Below, piece by piece: positions 1 to 8,664 of a stretch of DNA of 64,000 nt; within the stretch, counting starts at the first letter, position 1; each line of letters opens with the position of its first letter. The notes beneath the pieces were generated by a model. It saw only the letters and a program-made list of their open reading frames with translations. It was not told the origin of the DNA and did not search any database. The translations under genes were made by a program, and so were the position numbers. This stretch comes from Bacillus sp. FSL K6-3431 (GTDB lineage Bacteria > Bacillota > Bacilli > Bacillales > Bacillaceae_C). The stretch spans positions 2,604,001-2,668,000 of the forward strand of contig NZ_JBBOCT010000001.1 in the NCBI RefSeq assembly GCF_038002605.1, in the 5' to 3' direction.

Positions 1-447
1 AGGTGCTTTAGCAGTTTCCTCAGGAAGTCCTGAATTGTGGAGTTTAGAACTATGACTAATCCCTATTAAACCTATTTTTCCACTATCGATATTTCAAATA
101 ACGATGAGGATTAGTTTTGGAGTAATTAATATGTCTTGTCCATTAATTGCTCTTTCTACATTTCGTTATAATAGACTCTCAAAACCCTTTATTCTATATT
201 ATATTAGTGTTATTCCTCTCTTATGTTCCAGTTATTAACTCTTTCTCGAGATTGATGTGCATCCTCTATCGAATTCATTTCATAATTAATATAATAAGAG
301 TTTTCCTTCCATTTCGAAATAACAAAGTCTAAGGGTATGGTGCCCCTACAACCTTATTTCCCGTCTCTCTTAATCGTTTATTGTTTCAACTGCCCCTTCA
401 ATTAGTTCATCATCTAATAACCGTACCATCTAGATAAAATATGAGTC
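1..447. other. intergenic start of window
   Basis: AT-rich stretch in which I can support no gene. A + strand reading at 2-52 could be the last 17 codons of a gene beginning before the window (ending ...SPELWSLEL then TGA), but it is too short to identify. The rest has many stops in all frames and no clear promoter or hairpin. Confidence 0.3.
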
Positions 448-1203
448 TTATCGTTCTCTGTACTCCTCTTCGAAAATATAGCGGCAAATTGCTTTTGCTA
501 CACCATCTTGCTCGTTCGTATCTGTCATACAATTCGCTCTTCCTTTAAGCTCTACTTCCGCGTTTCCCATTGCCACGCCAAGTCCAACCGCTTCAATTAA
601 CTTTAAATCATTGTAACTATCTCCAATAGCAATCACTTGATCCATATCAATTCCTAGGAAGTCACATATTTGTCTAACTCCGTAAGCTTTGGTCATTCCT
701 TCAAATGTAATCTCTACGTTTGAAGGACTAGATTGAGTTACTTCGATCTTTTCCCACTTTTCTATTATTCCTTTTATATCAGAAATGACGGCTATACTAT
801 CATTTCTGATACCAAACTTGATCCACTTTTTTTCAAACATTTCCTCTGTCCAATCAGATTTCCTTATTAAAGATTCGATATTATAACCCCAAAACCACGA
901 GTTTGTTTCGTACGCGATTTGATGTAATAGCTCAATACTTTTACGATCCATTATATGTCTTTCCATTAATAATCCAGGTGATTGCCAAATTTCTGCACCA
1001 TTAAGCAATACAAGCGGAGTTGTTAAACCTAATTCCAAACGAAAATTCTCTATATTTTGATGTCCTCTTCCTGTCGCAAAAGTTACAATAATACCTTTTT
1101 GCATGGCTCTTTTTATCCAAAGTTTTGTCGCTTCTGATATTTTCTTATTATCCAACAGAGTTGTACCATCTAAATCAAGTGCCAATAAACGATATTTAGA
1201 CAA
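448..1203 (-). CDS. Cof-type HAD-superfamily phosphatase
   Basis: Cytoplasmic Mg-dependent sugar-phosphate or nucleotide phosphatase of the Cof (HAD-IIB) group; the substrate cannot be read from sequence. All HAD motifs are visible: DLDGT near the N-terminus with the nucleophile Asp, ATGRG as motif II, a Lys in GMTKA, and IAIGDSYNDLKLI as motif IV near the C-terminus. About 251 residues is slightly short for Cof proteins (usually 260-290), so the cap domain is small. I start it at a TTG (1203) eight bases after AAGGGG, giving MSKYRLLALDLDGT; a GTG at 1212 lies directly on the ribosome site. It sits alone behind the terminator of the next gene upstream. Confidence 0.85.
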   Translation of the reverse strand: MSKYRLLALDLDGTTLLDNKKISEATKLWIKRAMQKGIIVTFATGRGHQNIENFRLELGLTTPLVLLNGAEIWQSPGLLMERHIMDRKSIELLHQIAYETNSWFWGYNIESLIRKSDWTEEMFEKKWIKFGIRNDSIAVISDIKGIIEKWEKIEVTQSSPSNVEITFEGMTKAYGVRQICDFLGIDMDQVIAIGDSYNDLKLIEAVGLGVAMGNAEVELKGRANCMTDTNEQDGVAKAICRYIFEEEYRER

Positions 1204-1240
1204 ACAATCCACCCCTTAATAAATATTACCTTACATAATA

Positions 1241-1293
1241 TTAAAAATCCCAGCTATGAATAAACCTTTAAAGGTTACTCTTAGCTGGGATTT
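1241..1293 (-). terminator. rho-independent terminator after the GDPD gene
   Basis: AAATCCCAGCTA pairs with TAGCTGGGATTT around a loop that itself holds AACCTTTAAAGGTT; on the minus strand it is followed by a T-rich tail. It lies just past the GDPD stop codon. Confidence 0.75.
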
Positions 1294-1325
1294 CTCTTCT
1301 TCTCTTTCCCTTGCCTAGTTTACTT

Positions 1326-2036
1326 TTATTTAAATATTGATGGCATATCGGTAATAATGCCATCAGCCATCATCTTTTCAAATTTTTCTCCCTCAGCTAA
1401 GCTATTAATCGTATATGGATATACTTTCATTCCCTTCAGATGTATTTCCTTTATTAATTCCTCTGATAAATGCAGAAAATCCGGGTGTATGCTATAAGGA
1501 TTGATGGAATTACTTTCAATAAAGGAATATACATTTATTACATTGGTGTTTGTGATAAACCCGATTTTAATTGTACTATCTAGATTACTTAATCTTTGTA
1601 AAACAATATGATCAAACGATGATACTAATACCTTATCCGCAAATTTATATTTATATATTAGCTGGAGGATTTCCTCCTCTATATTTTTTATCATGTCCGG
1701 ACCCTTTTTTATTTCTATATTTAACATTATTTCGGAATCCTGTAATAATTTCAGAACCTCCTCAAGTGTTGGAATTTGCTCATTTTTAAATTTTGGTGAG
1801 TACCATGAGCCAAAGTCATACGCTTGCATTTCCGCTAATGTTAACTCATGAACATATCCTTTCCCATCACCGGTTCTATTAATAGACCCATCATGAATGA
1901 CTACTGGAATACCATCTTTGGTTAAGCGAACGTCTAATTCGATCCCATCTGCTCCTTGTTCGATAGCTAATTTAAAAGCTGCCATGGTATTTTCAGGTGC
2001 ATAACCTGATGCCCCTCTATGTGCGATGATTAGCAT
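1326..2036 (-). CDS. glycerophosphodiester phosphodiesterase (GDPD)
   Basis: Hydrolyses glycerophosphodiesters to an alcohol and glycerol 3-phosphate. The 236-residue protein is a single GDPD TIM barrel: AHRGASGYAPENT at residues 5-17 carries the first catalytic His (H6), ELDVRLTKDG near 33-42 gives the metal-binding Glu/Asp, and VIHD holds the second His (H48). There is no signal peptide, so it should act inside the cell on imported diesters. Start ATG follows AGAAGG. Upstream lie a broken importer permease and an EEP-fold hydrolase on the same strand, suggesting a former uptake and breakdown operon for phosphodiesters. The family call is firm; the substrate is inferred. Confidence 0.93.
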   Translation of the reverse strand: MLIIAHRGASGYAPENTMAAFKLAIEQGADGIELDVRLTKDGIPVVIHDGSINRTGDGKGYVHELTLAEMQAYDFGSWYSPKFKNEQIPTLEEVLKLLQDSEIMLNIEIKKGPDMIKNIEEEILQLIYKYKFADKVLVSSFDHIVLQRLSNLDSTIKIGFITNTNVINVYSFIESNSINPYSIHPDFLHLSEELIKEIHLKGMKVYPYTINSLAEGEKFEKMMADGIITDMPSIFK

Positions 2037-2133
2037 AACAAACCTTCTTTCTAAATAATAAAATAAAATATTAATAGCTTTACTGCCCTTTACTTACTGT
2101 TAAAAAATCATTTTTTTGTAAACTTTACTATGA

Positions 2134-2600
2134 CTATTCACCGATTAAAACACCTTGTACGAAAAATCTTTGTAGGAATGGATAAACAATAAGCAAGGGC
2201 AATGATGACACGATAATGACTGCATATTTAACAAGACTGGCTGTTTTTACTTGTTCTACAAGTGATTCCATTACACCAGGTCCTCAACACCCTCTACTCC
2301 AATTTCATGAATAACAAGGATCTCTCTAAGAATAATTCGCAGTGGAAATAGTTCCTGATTTGATAAATATCGCAGGAAAAGATTGATTCCATAGACTAAC
2401 TCCATGAGATAGCGCCATTACAGCTATAATTGGTAAAGATATTTGTAAGACAATCTTTAAAAAGATATGAAAATCTGAGGCATTGTCTATTTTTGCAGCT
2501 TCAACTAATTGGTCTAGGATACTTTATTTAAAAAAAGCACGAGCTACTAGAATTGACCATGCACTAACTACATTACAAGTACAGATTGCATATTTTCACT
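2134..2600 (-). pseudogene. remnant of an LplC/YtcP-type sugar ABC permease
   Basis: On the minus strand the 3' end reads KYAVIIVSSLPLLIVYPF then LQRFFVQGVLIGE and a stop, which is the usual C-terminus of carbohydrate ABC permeases of the MalG/LplC group. Further upstream, in another frame, comes an EAA-loop-like stretch (LVEAAKIDNAS...FFKIVLQISLPIIAV). Frameshifts, stops and missing N-terminal helices show that the gene is dead. It sits between the EEP hydrolase and GDPD genes, so the locus once had its own importer. Confidence 0.75.
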
Positions 2601-2653
2601 CCTTCTATAAATAATGAAGTATCATCATCTCCTAACTCCAAGGACATATCAGC

Positions 2654-3388
2654 TCATTCTGTTGCTAAATTATTATTTTCAATGAGTAATTCCGCTACAA
2701 TTGGAAGGTGGTCAGAACCAGCATGCTGGAGTACCTTCTGATTGGAATGCTTTATTTCTGACGAGGTGAAAATATAATCAATTCTTTGCACCGGATCTAC
2801 TGCAGGAAATGTGTAGGCGTTTTTTATTTGTTGAAAACTATCTACTAGATCCGTTTGGTTCAGTAGGTATTGCAATTCTTCACTATTAGGGTCTGCGTTG
2901 AAATCTCCTAACAGCACCTTTGGACCACGATAATTTGATGTTATATTAATTAATTCTTTTACTTGTGTCATTCTACTGGTGCCATCTAGACCAAGATGGG
3001 TATTAAAAATATTTAGGGATACACCATTCACATGGATAGTTACGCTAAGTACCCCTCGTTGTTCCTGCCCATAGCTACTAAGCTCGATATTTTTGGATCC
3101 CGCAATTGGATGCTTGCTAAGAGTAGCAAGTCCATACTGTCTTTTCTCTACCTGTCCATCCAGCGGTTCTAACTGAATATTAGGACCATACGCATAATGA
3201 TAATCCAATAATTTCGCTAATCTTTTAGCCTGATCTTCAAAATTGCTTCTTTCTCCATAAAATCTGTCCACTTCTTGGATACCAATAATTTCCGCCTCTG
3301 AATCTCTCATTGTTTTAGCTATTCGTTCGAGACTTAAAATATTATCCAAGCCAACCCCATGTTGGATATTATATGACATTATTTTCAT
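2654..3388 (-). CDS. endonuclease/exonuclease/phosphatase-fold hydrolase
   Basis: A 244-residue single-domain EEP protein. MSYNIQHG (residues 4-11, metal-site Asn), IIGIQEVD (catalytic Glu), GDFNADP and the C-terminal GSDHLPI with the catalytic Asp/His pair are all present, together with RIDYIFTS. The fold covers nucleases, sphingomyelinase-like phosphodiesterases and inositol phosphatases. Lack of a signal peptide and the nearby GDPD and broken permease point to phosphodiester or phospholipid head-group breakdown in the cytoplasm, which is an inference. Start ATG is preceded by GGGGAG. Confidence 0.85.
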   Translation of the reverse strand: MKIMSYNIQHGVGLDNILSLERIAKTMRDSEAEIIGIQEVDRFYGERSNFEDQAKRLAKLLDYHYAYGPNIQLEPLDGQVEKRQYGLATLSKHPIAGSKNIELSSYGQEQRGVLSVTIHVNGVSLNIFNTHLGLDGTSRMTQVKELINITSNYRGPKVLLGDFNADPNSEELQYLLNQTDLVDSFQQIKNAYTFPAVDPVQRIDYIFTSSEIKHSNQKVLQHAGSDHLPIVAELLIENNNLATE

Positions 3389-3520
3389 AGTTAAATTCTC
3401 CCCTAGAAATACTAATATTTAGGCAAATACTTCATTACTACTATCTCCTTTTAAGCAATCCCCCTTGAATCTACTTAGTACATTCATGTAATCATATGAA
3501 GCACATCTTAAATGGAAAAT

Positions 3521-3584
3521 AAAAAACCCAAAAAATTCATAGATATAGCAAATAACCGCCTATAACTAAAAACTTTTGGGGTTC
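3521..3584 (-). terminator. possible terminator hairpin
   Basis: AACCCAAAAAATT near 3525-3537 pairs imperfectly with AACTTTTGGGGTT at 3571-3583. On the minus strand a T-rich run follows. It could end transcription from the L,D-transpeptidase gene about 430 bases upstream. The rest of 3389-4010 is AT-rich and shows no gene. Confidence 0.4.
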
Positions 3585-4010
3585 TCTTTATTCAATACCC
3601 TGTAAAGATAATATTTGATTATTAATTTCTAGGTTATATATTTTTTCACCAATTGTCAAGAGTTGGAATATTTTCAACTAAAGTAAAATTTATTTAATTA
3701 GGTCATGGTATTAACTAGATGACTTCGAAAATAAATATTATTTATTTTGGACTTATGCTTCTTATCCACCTTTTTTTGAAATACGAACGTAAAAAGAATT
3801 TATAATAATAAAATCAGGGACTACTATTAATTCCTCTAAATTGTATAGTGACCTACTTCTACAATCCTATCACCCATTTGATAATGTAATCGGAGTGTTA
3901 AAGTGCAGTTTTACATACAATAAAATAAGGGTCACATTCTTTTTCTGTCAAACGGCGATGTATCATCTCAACTTACATACCAGCATTTCCGGTAATCGTT
4001 ATCATTCCAA

Positions 4011-4343
4011 TCAATGAATCACAACTCCCGTCCCAACTGAAACCTTAGCGGAAAGTTCAAGAACATCGTGATTGTGCATTCTAATACATCCATGTGAAAC
4101 ACTTTTCCCTATCGAAGCAGGATTATTTGTACCGTGAATGCCATAGTGTGGTTTTGACAATCCCATCCACAATACGCCGAATGGCCCTCCAGGATTAGTT
4201 TGTTTATTAATAATTGTATATGACCCGTATGGTGTCGGCGTTAACATCTTTCCAATCGCCACTGGATAGGTTTTTATTAATTTACTGCCATCGAAAAGTT
4301 TTAGCTGGTGCTTTTTAGTGGAAACATCGATCCACATAACCAT
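4011..4343 (-). CDS. short L,D-transpeptidase (YkuD domain)
   Basis: Catalyses 3-3 cross-links in peptidoglycan or attaches proteins to it. The 110 residues are almost only the catalytic YkuD domain: YGIHGTNNP with the catalytic-site His, then [11 protein letters not shown] with the nucleophile Cys near residue 86, and TPYGSY before them. There is no LysM domain or signal peptide, whereas B. subtilis YkuD is about 164 residues with an N-terminal LysM; small stand-alone forms do occur in Bacillaceae. Start ATG follows GGGGAT. It is a single gene on the minus strand. Confidence 0.88.
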   Translation of the reverse strand: MVMWIDVSTKKHQLKLFDGSKLIKTYPVAIGKMLTPTPYGSYTIINKQTNPGGPFGVLWMGLSKPHYGIHGTNNPASIGKSVSHGCIRMHNHDVLELSAKVSVGTGVVIH

Positions 4344-4590
4344 ATAATCATCCCCGATATCATTTTGGATATTGTATGAGTCAACCTAGGTTATCTGTGA
4401 ATAAAGGTTAATCGTATTATAGGAAAACTGAAGTATTTCTGCATTTTTTTAAAGTCAAGAAAGAATCCATATTGACCTACCTTCCTAGGGCTTCCCAAGT
4501 GGTAAACTGCGACAAAACAAAGTATGATAGGAAGTGTAATTGAAAGACTAATCAAACTCTTTTAAAATTTCATTTTACGGAGGGGTATGT

Positions 4591-5607
4591 ATGAAAGCTT
4601 TATTTATTGGTGGAACAGGAACGATTAGTTCCTCCATCACGAAACAGTTGTTGGAAAAAGGATGCGAACTCTATCTTCTTAATCGGGGTTCAAGAAATGA
4701 TGCTCTGCCCGCTGGTGTGAATGTTATTACAGCTGATATTAATGATGAGGATAATGTTGCTAAACTTATTGAGCACCTGGAGTTTGATGTTGTTGCTGAT
4801 TTTATCGCATTTGAGCCTACCCAGTTGGAAAGAGATTATCGATTATTTAATGGGAAAACGAAACAATTTATATTTATTAGTTCTGCCTCCGCTTATCAAA
4901 GCCCTCTTGCAGATTATAGAATTACGGAGGGAACTCCTTTATCCAATCCATATTGGGAGTATTCCAGAAACAAGATTGCCTGTGAAGATTATTTGATGAA
5001 TCAGTATCGTGAAAATGGCTTTCCAATTACAATTATTAGACCAAGTCACACCTATGACGAACGTTCCATCCCACTTGGTGTACATGGCAGCAACGGAAGC
5101 TGGCAAGTTGCTAAACGGATGCTGGAGAACAAACCGGTAATCATCCATGGAGATGGTACTTCCTTGTGGACAATGACACATAATAGTGATTTTGCTAAAG
5201 GCTTCATCGGCTTAATGGGTAATATTCATGCTATTGGCGAGTCGGTACATATCACTTCTGATGAGACCGTTACTTGGAATCAAATATACGAGATCATTGC
5301 AGATGCATTAGGAGTGAGACTCAACGCTGTTCATGTATCATCGGAATTCCTGGCTGCATGCAGTCAAGAGGATCTTACAGGCGGACTTTTAGGAGATAAA
5401 TCTAACGCAGTTGTGTTCGATAATTCAAAGTTGAAAAGACTTGTTCCAGAATTTGTTGCAACAACCCGACTTGACCAAGGCATGAAACAAACGATTCAAT
5501 ATATTTTAGATCATCCTGAACATCAGATAGAAGATCAGGAATTTGATGCTTGGTGTGATAAGGTTATCGATGCATTAAGTACGGCGCTAGTGAAAATAAA
5601 CGCATAA
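4591..5607 (+). CDS. NAD-dependent epimerase/dehydratase family protein
   Basis: Extended short-chain dehydrogenase, 338 residues. The Rossmann motif is GGTGTIS at residues 7-13 (an atypical final Ser), followed by NRG and ADIND; the usual active-site Tyr-x-x-x-Lys is seen as YSRNK near residue 131. This variant resembles the CSP41/mRNA-binding-like epimerase subgroup, so real sugar epimerase activity is uncertain. Start ATG follows GGAGGGG. It is monocistronic, ending in a strong hairpin at 5617-5660. Confidence 0.85.
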   Translation: MKALFIGGTGTISSSITKQLLEKGCELYLLNRGSRNDALPAGVNVITADINDEDNVAKLIEHLEFDVVADFIAFEPTQLERDYRLFNGKTKQFIFISSASAYQSPLADYRITEGTPLSNPYWEYSRNKIACEDYLMNQYRENGFPITIIRPSHTYDERSIPLGVHGSNGSWQVAKRMLENKPVIIHGDGTSLWTMTHNSDFAKGFIGLMGNIHAIGESVHITSDETVTWNQIYEIIADALGVRLNAVHVSSEFLAACSQEDLTGGLLGDKSNAVVFDNSKLKRLVPEFVATTRLDQGMKQTIQYILDHPEHQIEDQEFDAWCDKVIDALSTALVKINA

Positions 5608-5616
5608 TAAGAAGTT

Positions 5617-5660
5617 AACAAGCTATCGGATAAAAATACCCGATAGCTTGTTTATCGTTT
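5617..5660 (+). terminator. rho-independent terminator
   Basis: AACAAGCTATCGG pairs perfectly with CCGATAGCTTGTT around a short A-rich loop, then T-rich sequence, 10 bases after the epimerase stop codon. Confidence 0.9.
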
Positions 5661-5890
5661 TGTACACTAAGAGCAAAGTTTCACTCCATATCGCCAACGA
5701 CGATATCAGTCTTTATATCCATTTAAATTTTAATTTACTGACAATCTCAATTCATGTACCATAAATTATTGGCTTTCAGTTATCTTCACATAAACATCAT
5801 GAAGAAATTCACATACCTAATGAAAATAACCCCAACTCTTATCCATTCGATCAAACAACCCAGAAAAAGAAAAAACCACATATGATATGG

Positions 5891-5928
5891 AAAAGACGAT
5901 GATTTGATTTGTTTAGTCATCGTCCTTT
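5891..5928 (-). terminator. hairpin beyond the sigma-factor remnant
   Basis: AAAAGACGATGA and TCATCGTCCTTT form an inverted repeat; read on the minus strand it ends in TTTT, just downstream of the decayed sigma-factor gene, whose old terminator it probably is. The stretch 5661-5890 contains nothing else that I can support. Confidence 0.5.
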
Positions 5929-5944
5929 CGCACCGTTTTAAGGT

Positions 5945-6129
5945 TGAATCAATTGAGCCAACAGCGCTAAATAATGTTCCTTTATCTGGTTCGAATCATT
6001 GCTGTGCATCCCAAAGGGCGATCATACCTATTGAAAATACTCATCGATATTTTTATAAATATGCAGGTATTTAATAATATGGTAACTCATTGGTCGAAAT
6101 TCTTCGACAAGATCCTCAAACCTTTCCAT
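5945..6129 (-). pseudogene. remnant of a sigma-70 family RNA polymerase sigma factor
   Basis: From an ATG at 6129 with GGAAGA upstream, the minus strand reads MERFEDLVEEFRPMSYHIIK...YKNIDEYFQ. After a one-base frameshift it continues IGMIALWDAQQ, stop, FEPDKGTLFSA. This is a typical sigma region 2.1-2.3 (the polymerase core-binding segment; compare the usual GLxxLxxAxxxFdpxKG pattern). Regions 2.4 and 4 are missing, so it cannot work. The family assignment is mine from pattern; the + strand frames over this area are shadows. Confidence 0.65.
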
Positions 6130-6481
6130 TTATATTCTTCCTGGAAATCGCTCTTTTCAATTGTATTCCCGGGTACCCATACAATAATAAAAAATGTTTG
6201 ACTAAGCGAGTCAAGATTATAATGAAATTATTTAATAAATCGAATAAACGGGCGAAGTTGGATCGATATCATTTTTCCTTTAGAGGATAAATGACATATT
6301 GATCCATCTTCTAATTTCTAGGTATTTTTTAAAACGTCAATATACATCGTTAGGTATTTAGTACTGTATACATTGTAATTACTAAGATTCTCTCGTGCAA
6401 AGTATGATTTTCTGATAGAATTTAGGAATATATACTCAATAATAGATTCTAGGTAAATAACACCATGAATGGAGAAGAAAT

Positions 6482-7642
6482 ATGAAGAAAAAAATTAGAA
6501 TATTTGGGATTATCGCAGCATTATTTTTATCATTATTATTTGTACCCACTGGGACAAACGCTGCTTCAAAGGAGTTAATTGTCCACTATATTGATATTGG
6601 ACAAGGTGATGCCATTTATATTAAAACACCGACCGGGGAAAATATCCTCATCGATGCTGGTAATCGAGCGAAAGGACATGAGGTAGTCGCTTATTTGAAC
6701 AAGCAAAAGGTGAAAACAATTGATTTCATGATTGCGACTCATCCAGATGCAGATCATATCGGTGGACTCGATGAGGTGCTGAATGCTTTTAAAGTGAAGA
6801 ATATATATGCACCTAAAGTATCACATACAACCAAAGCATATAAAGATTTCTTGCAGGCTGTAAAAAGAAAAAAGCTAACAATTAAAACAGCTAAATCTGG
6901 CATAACGCTACCTATAAAAGATAAATCCGTTAAAGCTACATTTATTGGACCTGTTAAAAATTATGCTAACAGTGATCTGAACAATTGGAGTGCTGTTTTA
7001 CATATAAAGCATAATACCAACACATTCCTATTTACTGGTGATGCTGAGACAAAAGCAGAAAAAGATATGATTTCAAAAAGGGTATTGTCTAAAGTAGACG
7101 TGTTAAAAGTAAGTCACCATGGTGCAAAAAGCGCAACATCTAAAGCATTATTGGACATAGTAAAACCGAGATATGCTGTCATTAGTGTTGGTAAAGGGAA
7201 TACATATAAGCACCCTACTTCCGAAACACTTCAACGCTTAAAAGCTGCTAAAGCGACGATTTACAGAACAGACAAAGATGGGACGATTAAGGCTACATCT
7301 AATGGGAAGACGATAAAATTTAATATTACAGCTACGCAAAAGAAACCTGTTCCAACCGCTAGTAAACCAGCAGCGACTACTAAGTTTACGGCAAGTTTAG
7401 ATAATAATAAGCCAAAACAAAATGGAACAGTTAACCTAACTGTTAAAGGTCTCCCGAAAGGCACTAAATACAAGGCTGTATTCCGCTATAAAAGTACAAC
7501 TACAACTTACAATGGCGTAATAGACAAAAAACTACCTGTTAAAATAGGTAGAGCAGCAAAAGGATTTAAAGTTAATATTGATATTACCGCAACAGATAAA
7601 GGAAAATCCTATAAAACAAAAACTTCCTTTACTCCGAAATAA
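6482..7642 (+). CDS. secreted MBL-fold metallohydrolase, ComEC/Rec2 C-terminal type
   Basis: A 386-residue exported protein with a signal peptide (about residues 1-27, ending TNA-A). The metallo-beta-lactamase domain (30-270) shows DIGQGDAIYI, LIDAGN, ATHPDADHIGG with the metal-binding HxDxDH, LFTGDAE, and VSHHG. This is the domain found at the C-terminus of the competence protein ComEC, here on its own. Residues about 280-386 are a Lys/Thr-rich beta-type tail of unknown role. Such proteins are probably extracellular or surface nucleases or phosphodiesterases. The DUF3006 gene follows 14 bases later, a pairing often seen in Bacillaceae. Confidence 0.9.
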   Translation: MKKKIRIFGIIAALFLSLLFVPTGTNAASKELIVHYIDIGQGDAIYIKTPTGENILIDAGNRAKGHEVVAYLNKQKVKTIDFMIATHPDADHIGGLDEVLNAFKVKNIYAPKVSHTTKAYKDFLQAVKRKKLTIKTAKSGITLPIKDKSVKATFIGPVKNYANSDLNNWSAVLHIKHNTNTFLFTGDAETKAEKDMISKRVLSKVDVLKVSHHGAKSATSKALLDIVKPRYAVISVGKGNTYKHPTSETLQRLKAAKATIYRTDKDGTIKATSNGKTIKFNITATQKKPVPTASKPAATTKFTASLDNNKPKQNGTVNLTVKGLPKGTKYKAVFRYKSTTTTYNGVIDKKLPVKIGRAAKGFKVNIDITATDKGKSYKTKTSFTPK

Positions 7643-7656
7643 GGACGGTGCTCTTT

Positions 7657-7869
7657 ATGAAAGGAATTATTGATCGATTTGAAGAAGATTGGGTAGTTGT
7701 TGAAGTGAACGGTGTAACAAAAGACTTCAAAAGGACCATTTTCCCCAAGGAAGCTGTTACAGGAGATATGGTGAAAATCGAAGGGAATAAAGTTACTGTT
7801 TTAAAAAGTGAAACGGAAAAACGAAGAAAAGAAATAGAAGACTTAATGGATGATGTTTGGGAGGACTAG
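7657..7869 (+). CDS. DUF3006 domain protein
   Basis: Small 70-residue protein, MKGIIDRFEEDWVVVEV..., matching the DUF3006 pattern: an RNA/DNA-binding-like small beta barrel with no known activity. I choose ATG 7657, eight bases after AAGGACGG, over a GTG at 7648 that overlaps the ribosome site. It forms an operon with the MBL protein. Confidence 0.85.
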   Translation: MKGIIDRFEEDWVVVEVNGVTKDFKRTIFPKEAVTGDMVKIEGNKVTVLKSETEKRRKEIEDLMDDVWED

Positions 7870-7910
7870 ATTTAGTACTGTCTTTTCATCAACATACAAA
7901 ATAGATAATA

Positions 7911-7942
7911 AATAAGAGGATATATAACACTTCCTCTTATTT
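7911..7942. terminator. bidirectional terminator
   Basis: AATAAGAGG and CCTCTTATT pair around a 13-base loop. It serves the MBL/DUF3006 operon on the + strand and could also end the VanZ gene on the minus strand. Confidence 0.7.
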
Positions 7943-8010
7943 AGGCCTATTATTATTGCAGTCACAGGATACTCTCATTTCTATTCAAAAGATCATCTAA
8001 CTTAATTAAC

Positions 8011-8508
8011 TTATCCTCGCTTACTACCTTTATGACTAATTAAATAAATCGGAACATAGATTGCTAGTGCCACTACAGCTCCAGCCATATCTAAAAACAC
8101 ATCAACAACCAAAGGCGTCCTTCCACCAGTTAACAGTTGATGATATTCATCCACTGCAGCATAAATACCCGTTCCAATGAGTGCAACCAACATCGCTCGC
8201 CATACTTTCATCTTTTTCATTAACATCAGCACACTAAAGATCGCCAAGGACAACATACCAAACAAAAATAAATGGGCGAATTTCCGAATTAAAAATTCGA
8301 GAAAGTAATAATAGCCACGTGTCTCCACCGATATAGTCGAGCCCCAGTACGGGATTTGAAAGCGGGATAGAAAGCCTCCTAATGGCTCTCCTGGCAAAAG
8401 TTTTTGTAAAAATGGAACAAGTGATTGCTGTTCATATGTCTGTGAAGAAAAGGTAAATATCAAGATTGCAATCACTAGCAATAAAATAACTTTTAAAAAT
8501 TTTTTCAA
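8011..8508 (-). CDS. VanZ family membrane protein
   Basis: A 165-residue integral membrane protein of the VanZ-like family. It has an N-terminal membrane helix (about 5-22), the characteristic FSSQ after it, RKFAHLFLFG in the second helix, and DEYHQL...GRTPLVVDVFLDMAGA leading to the last helix. VanZ proteins are tied to glycopeptide resistance in some hosts, but most Bacillaceae copies have no known role. The start is TTG 8508 after AAGGTG. It is next to the LCP gene but separated from it by a terminator. Confidence 0.88.
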   Translation of the reverse strand: MKKFLKVILLLVIAILIFTFSSQTYEQQSLVPFLQKLLPGEPLGGFLSRFQIPYWGSTISVETRGYYYFLEFLIRKFAHLFLFGMLSLAIFSVLMLMKKMKVWRAMLVALIGTGIYAAVDEYHQLLTGGRTPLVVDVFLDMAGAVVALAIYVPIYLISHKGSKRG

Positions 8509-8617
8509 TCAAAACACCTTCATTTTAATTTGGCTTTACTCGTCTATTATACGCACTATATTTCTAACAAGATAAATATGAATAAAATTGAAGAATCGTT
8601 CGCTACTACAGTCCTAA

Positions 8618-8661
8618 AAATCAAAATCGCCCAGAGCCAAATCTAGCCCCGAGCGACTTTT
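8618..8661 (-). terminator. terminator after the LCP gene
   Basis: Imperfect GC-rich inverted repeat (AAGTCGCTCGGGGC with GCTCTGGGCGATTTT on the minus strand) followed by T-rich sequence, directly after the LCP stop codon. Confidence 0.7.
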
Positions 8662-8664
8662 CAA

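Noticed and set aside
5974..6290. Two overlapping + strand frames of 75 and 66 residues
   Set aside because: They lie over the sigma-factor remnant on the other strand, lack ribosome sites and have no recognisable pattern.
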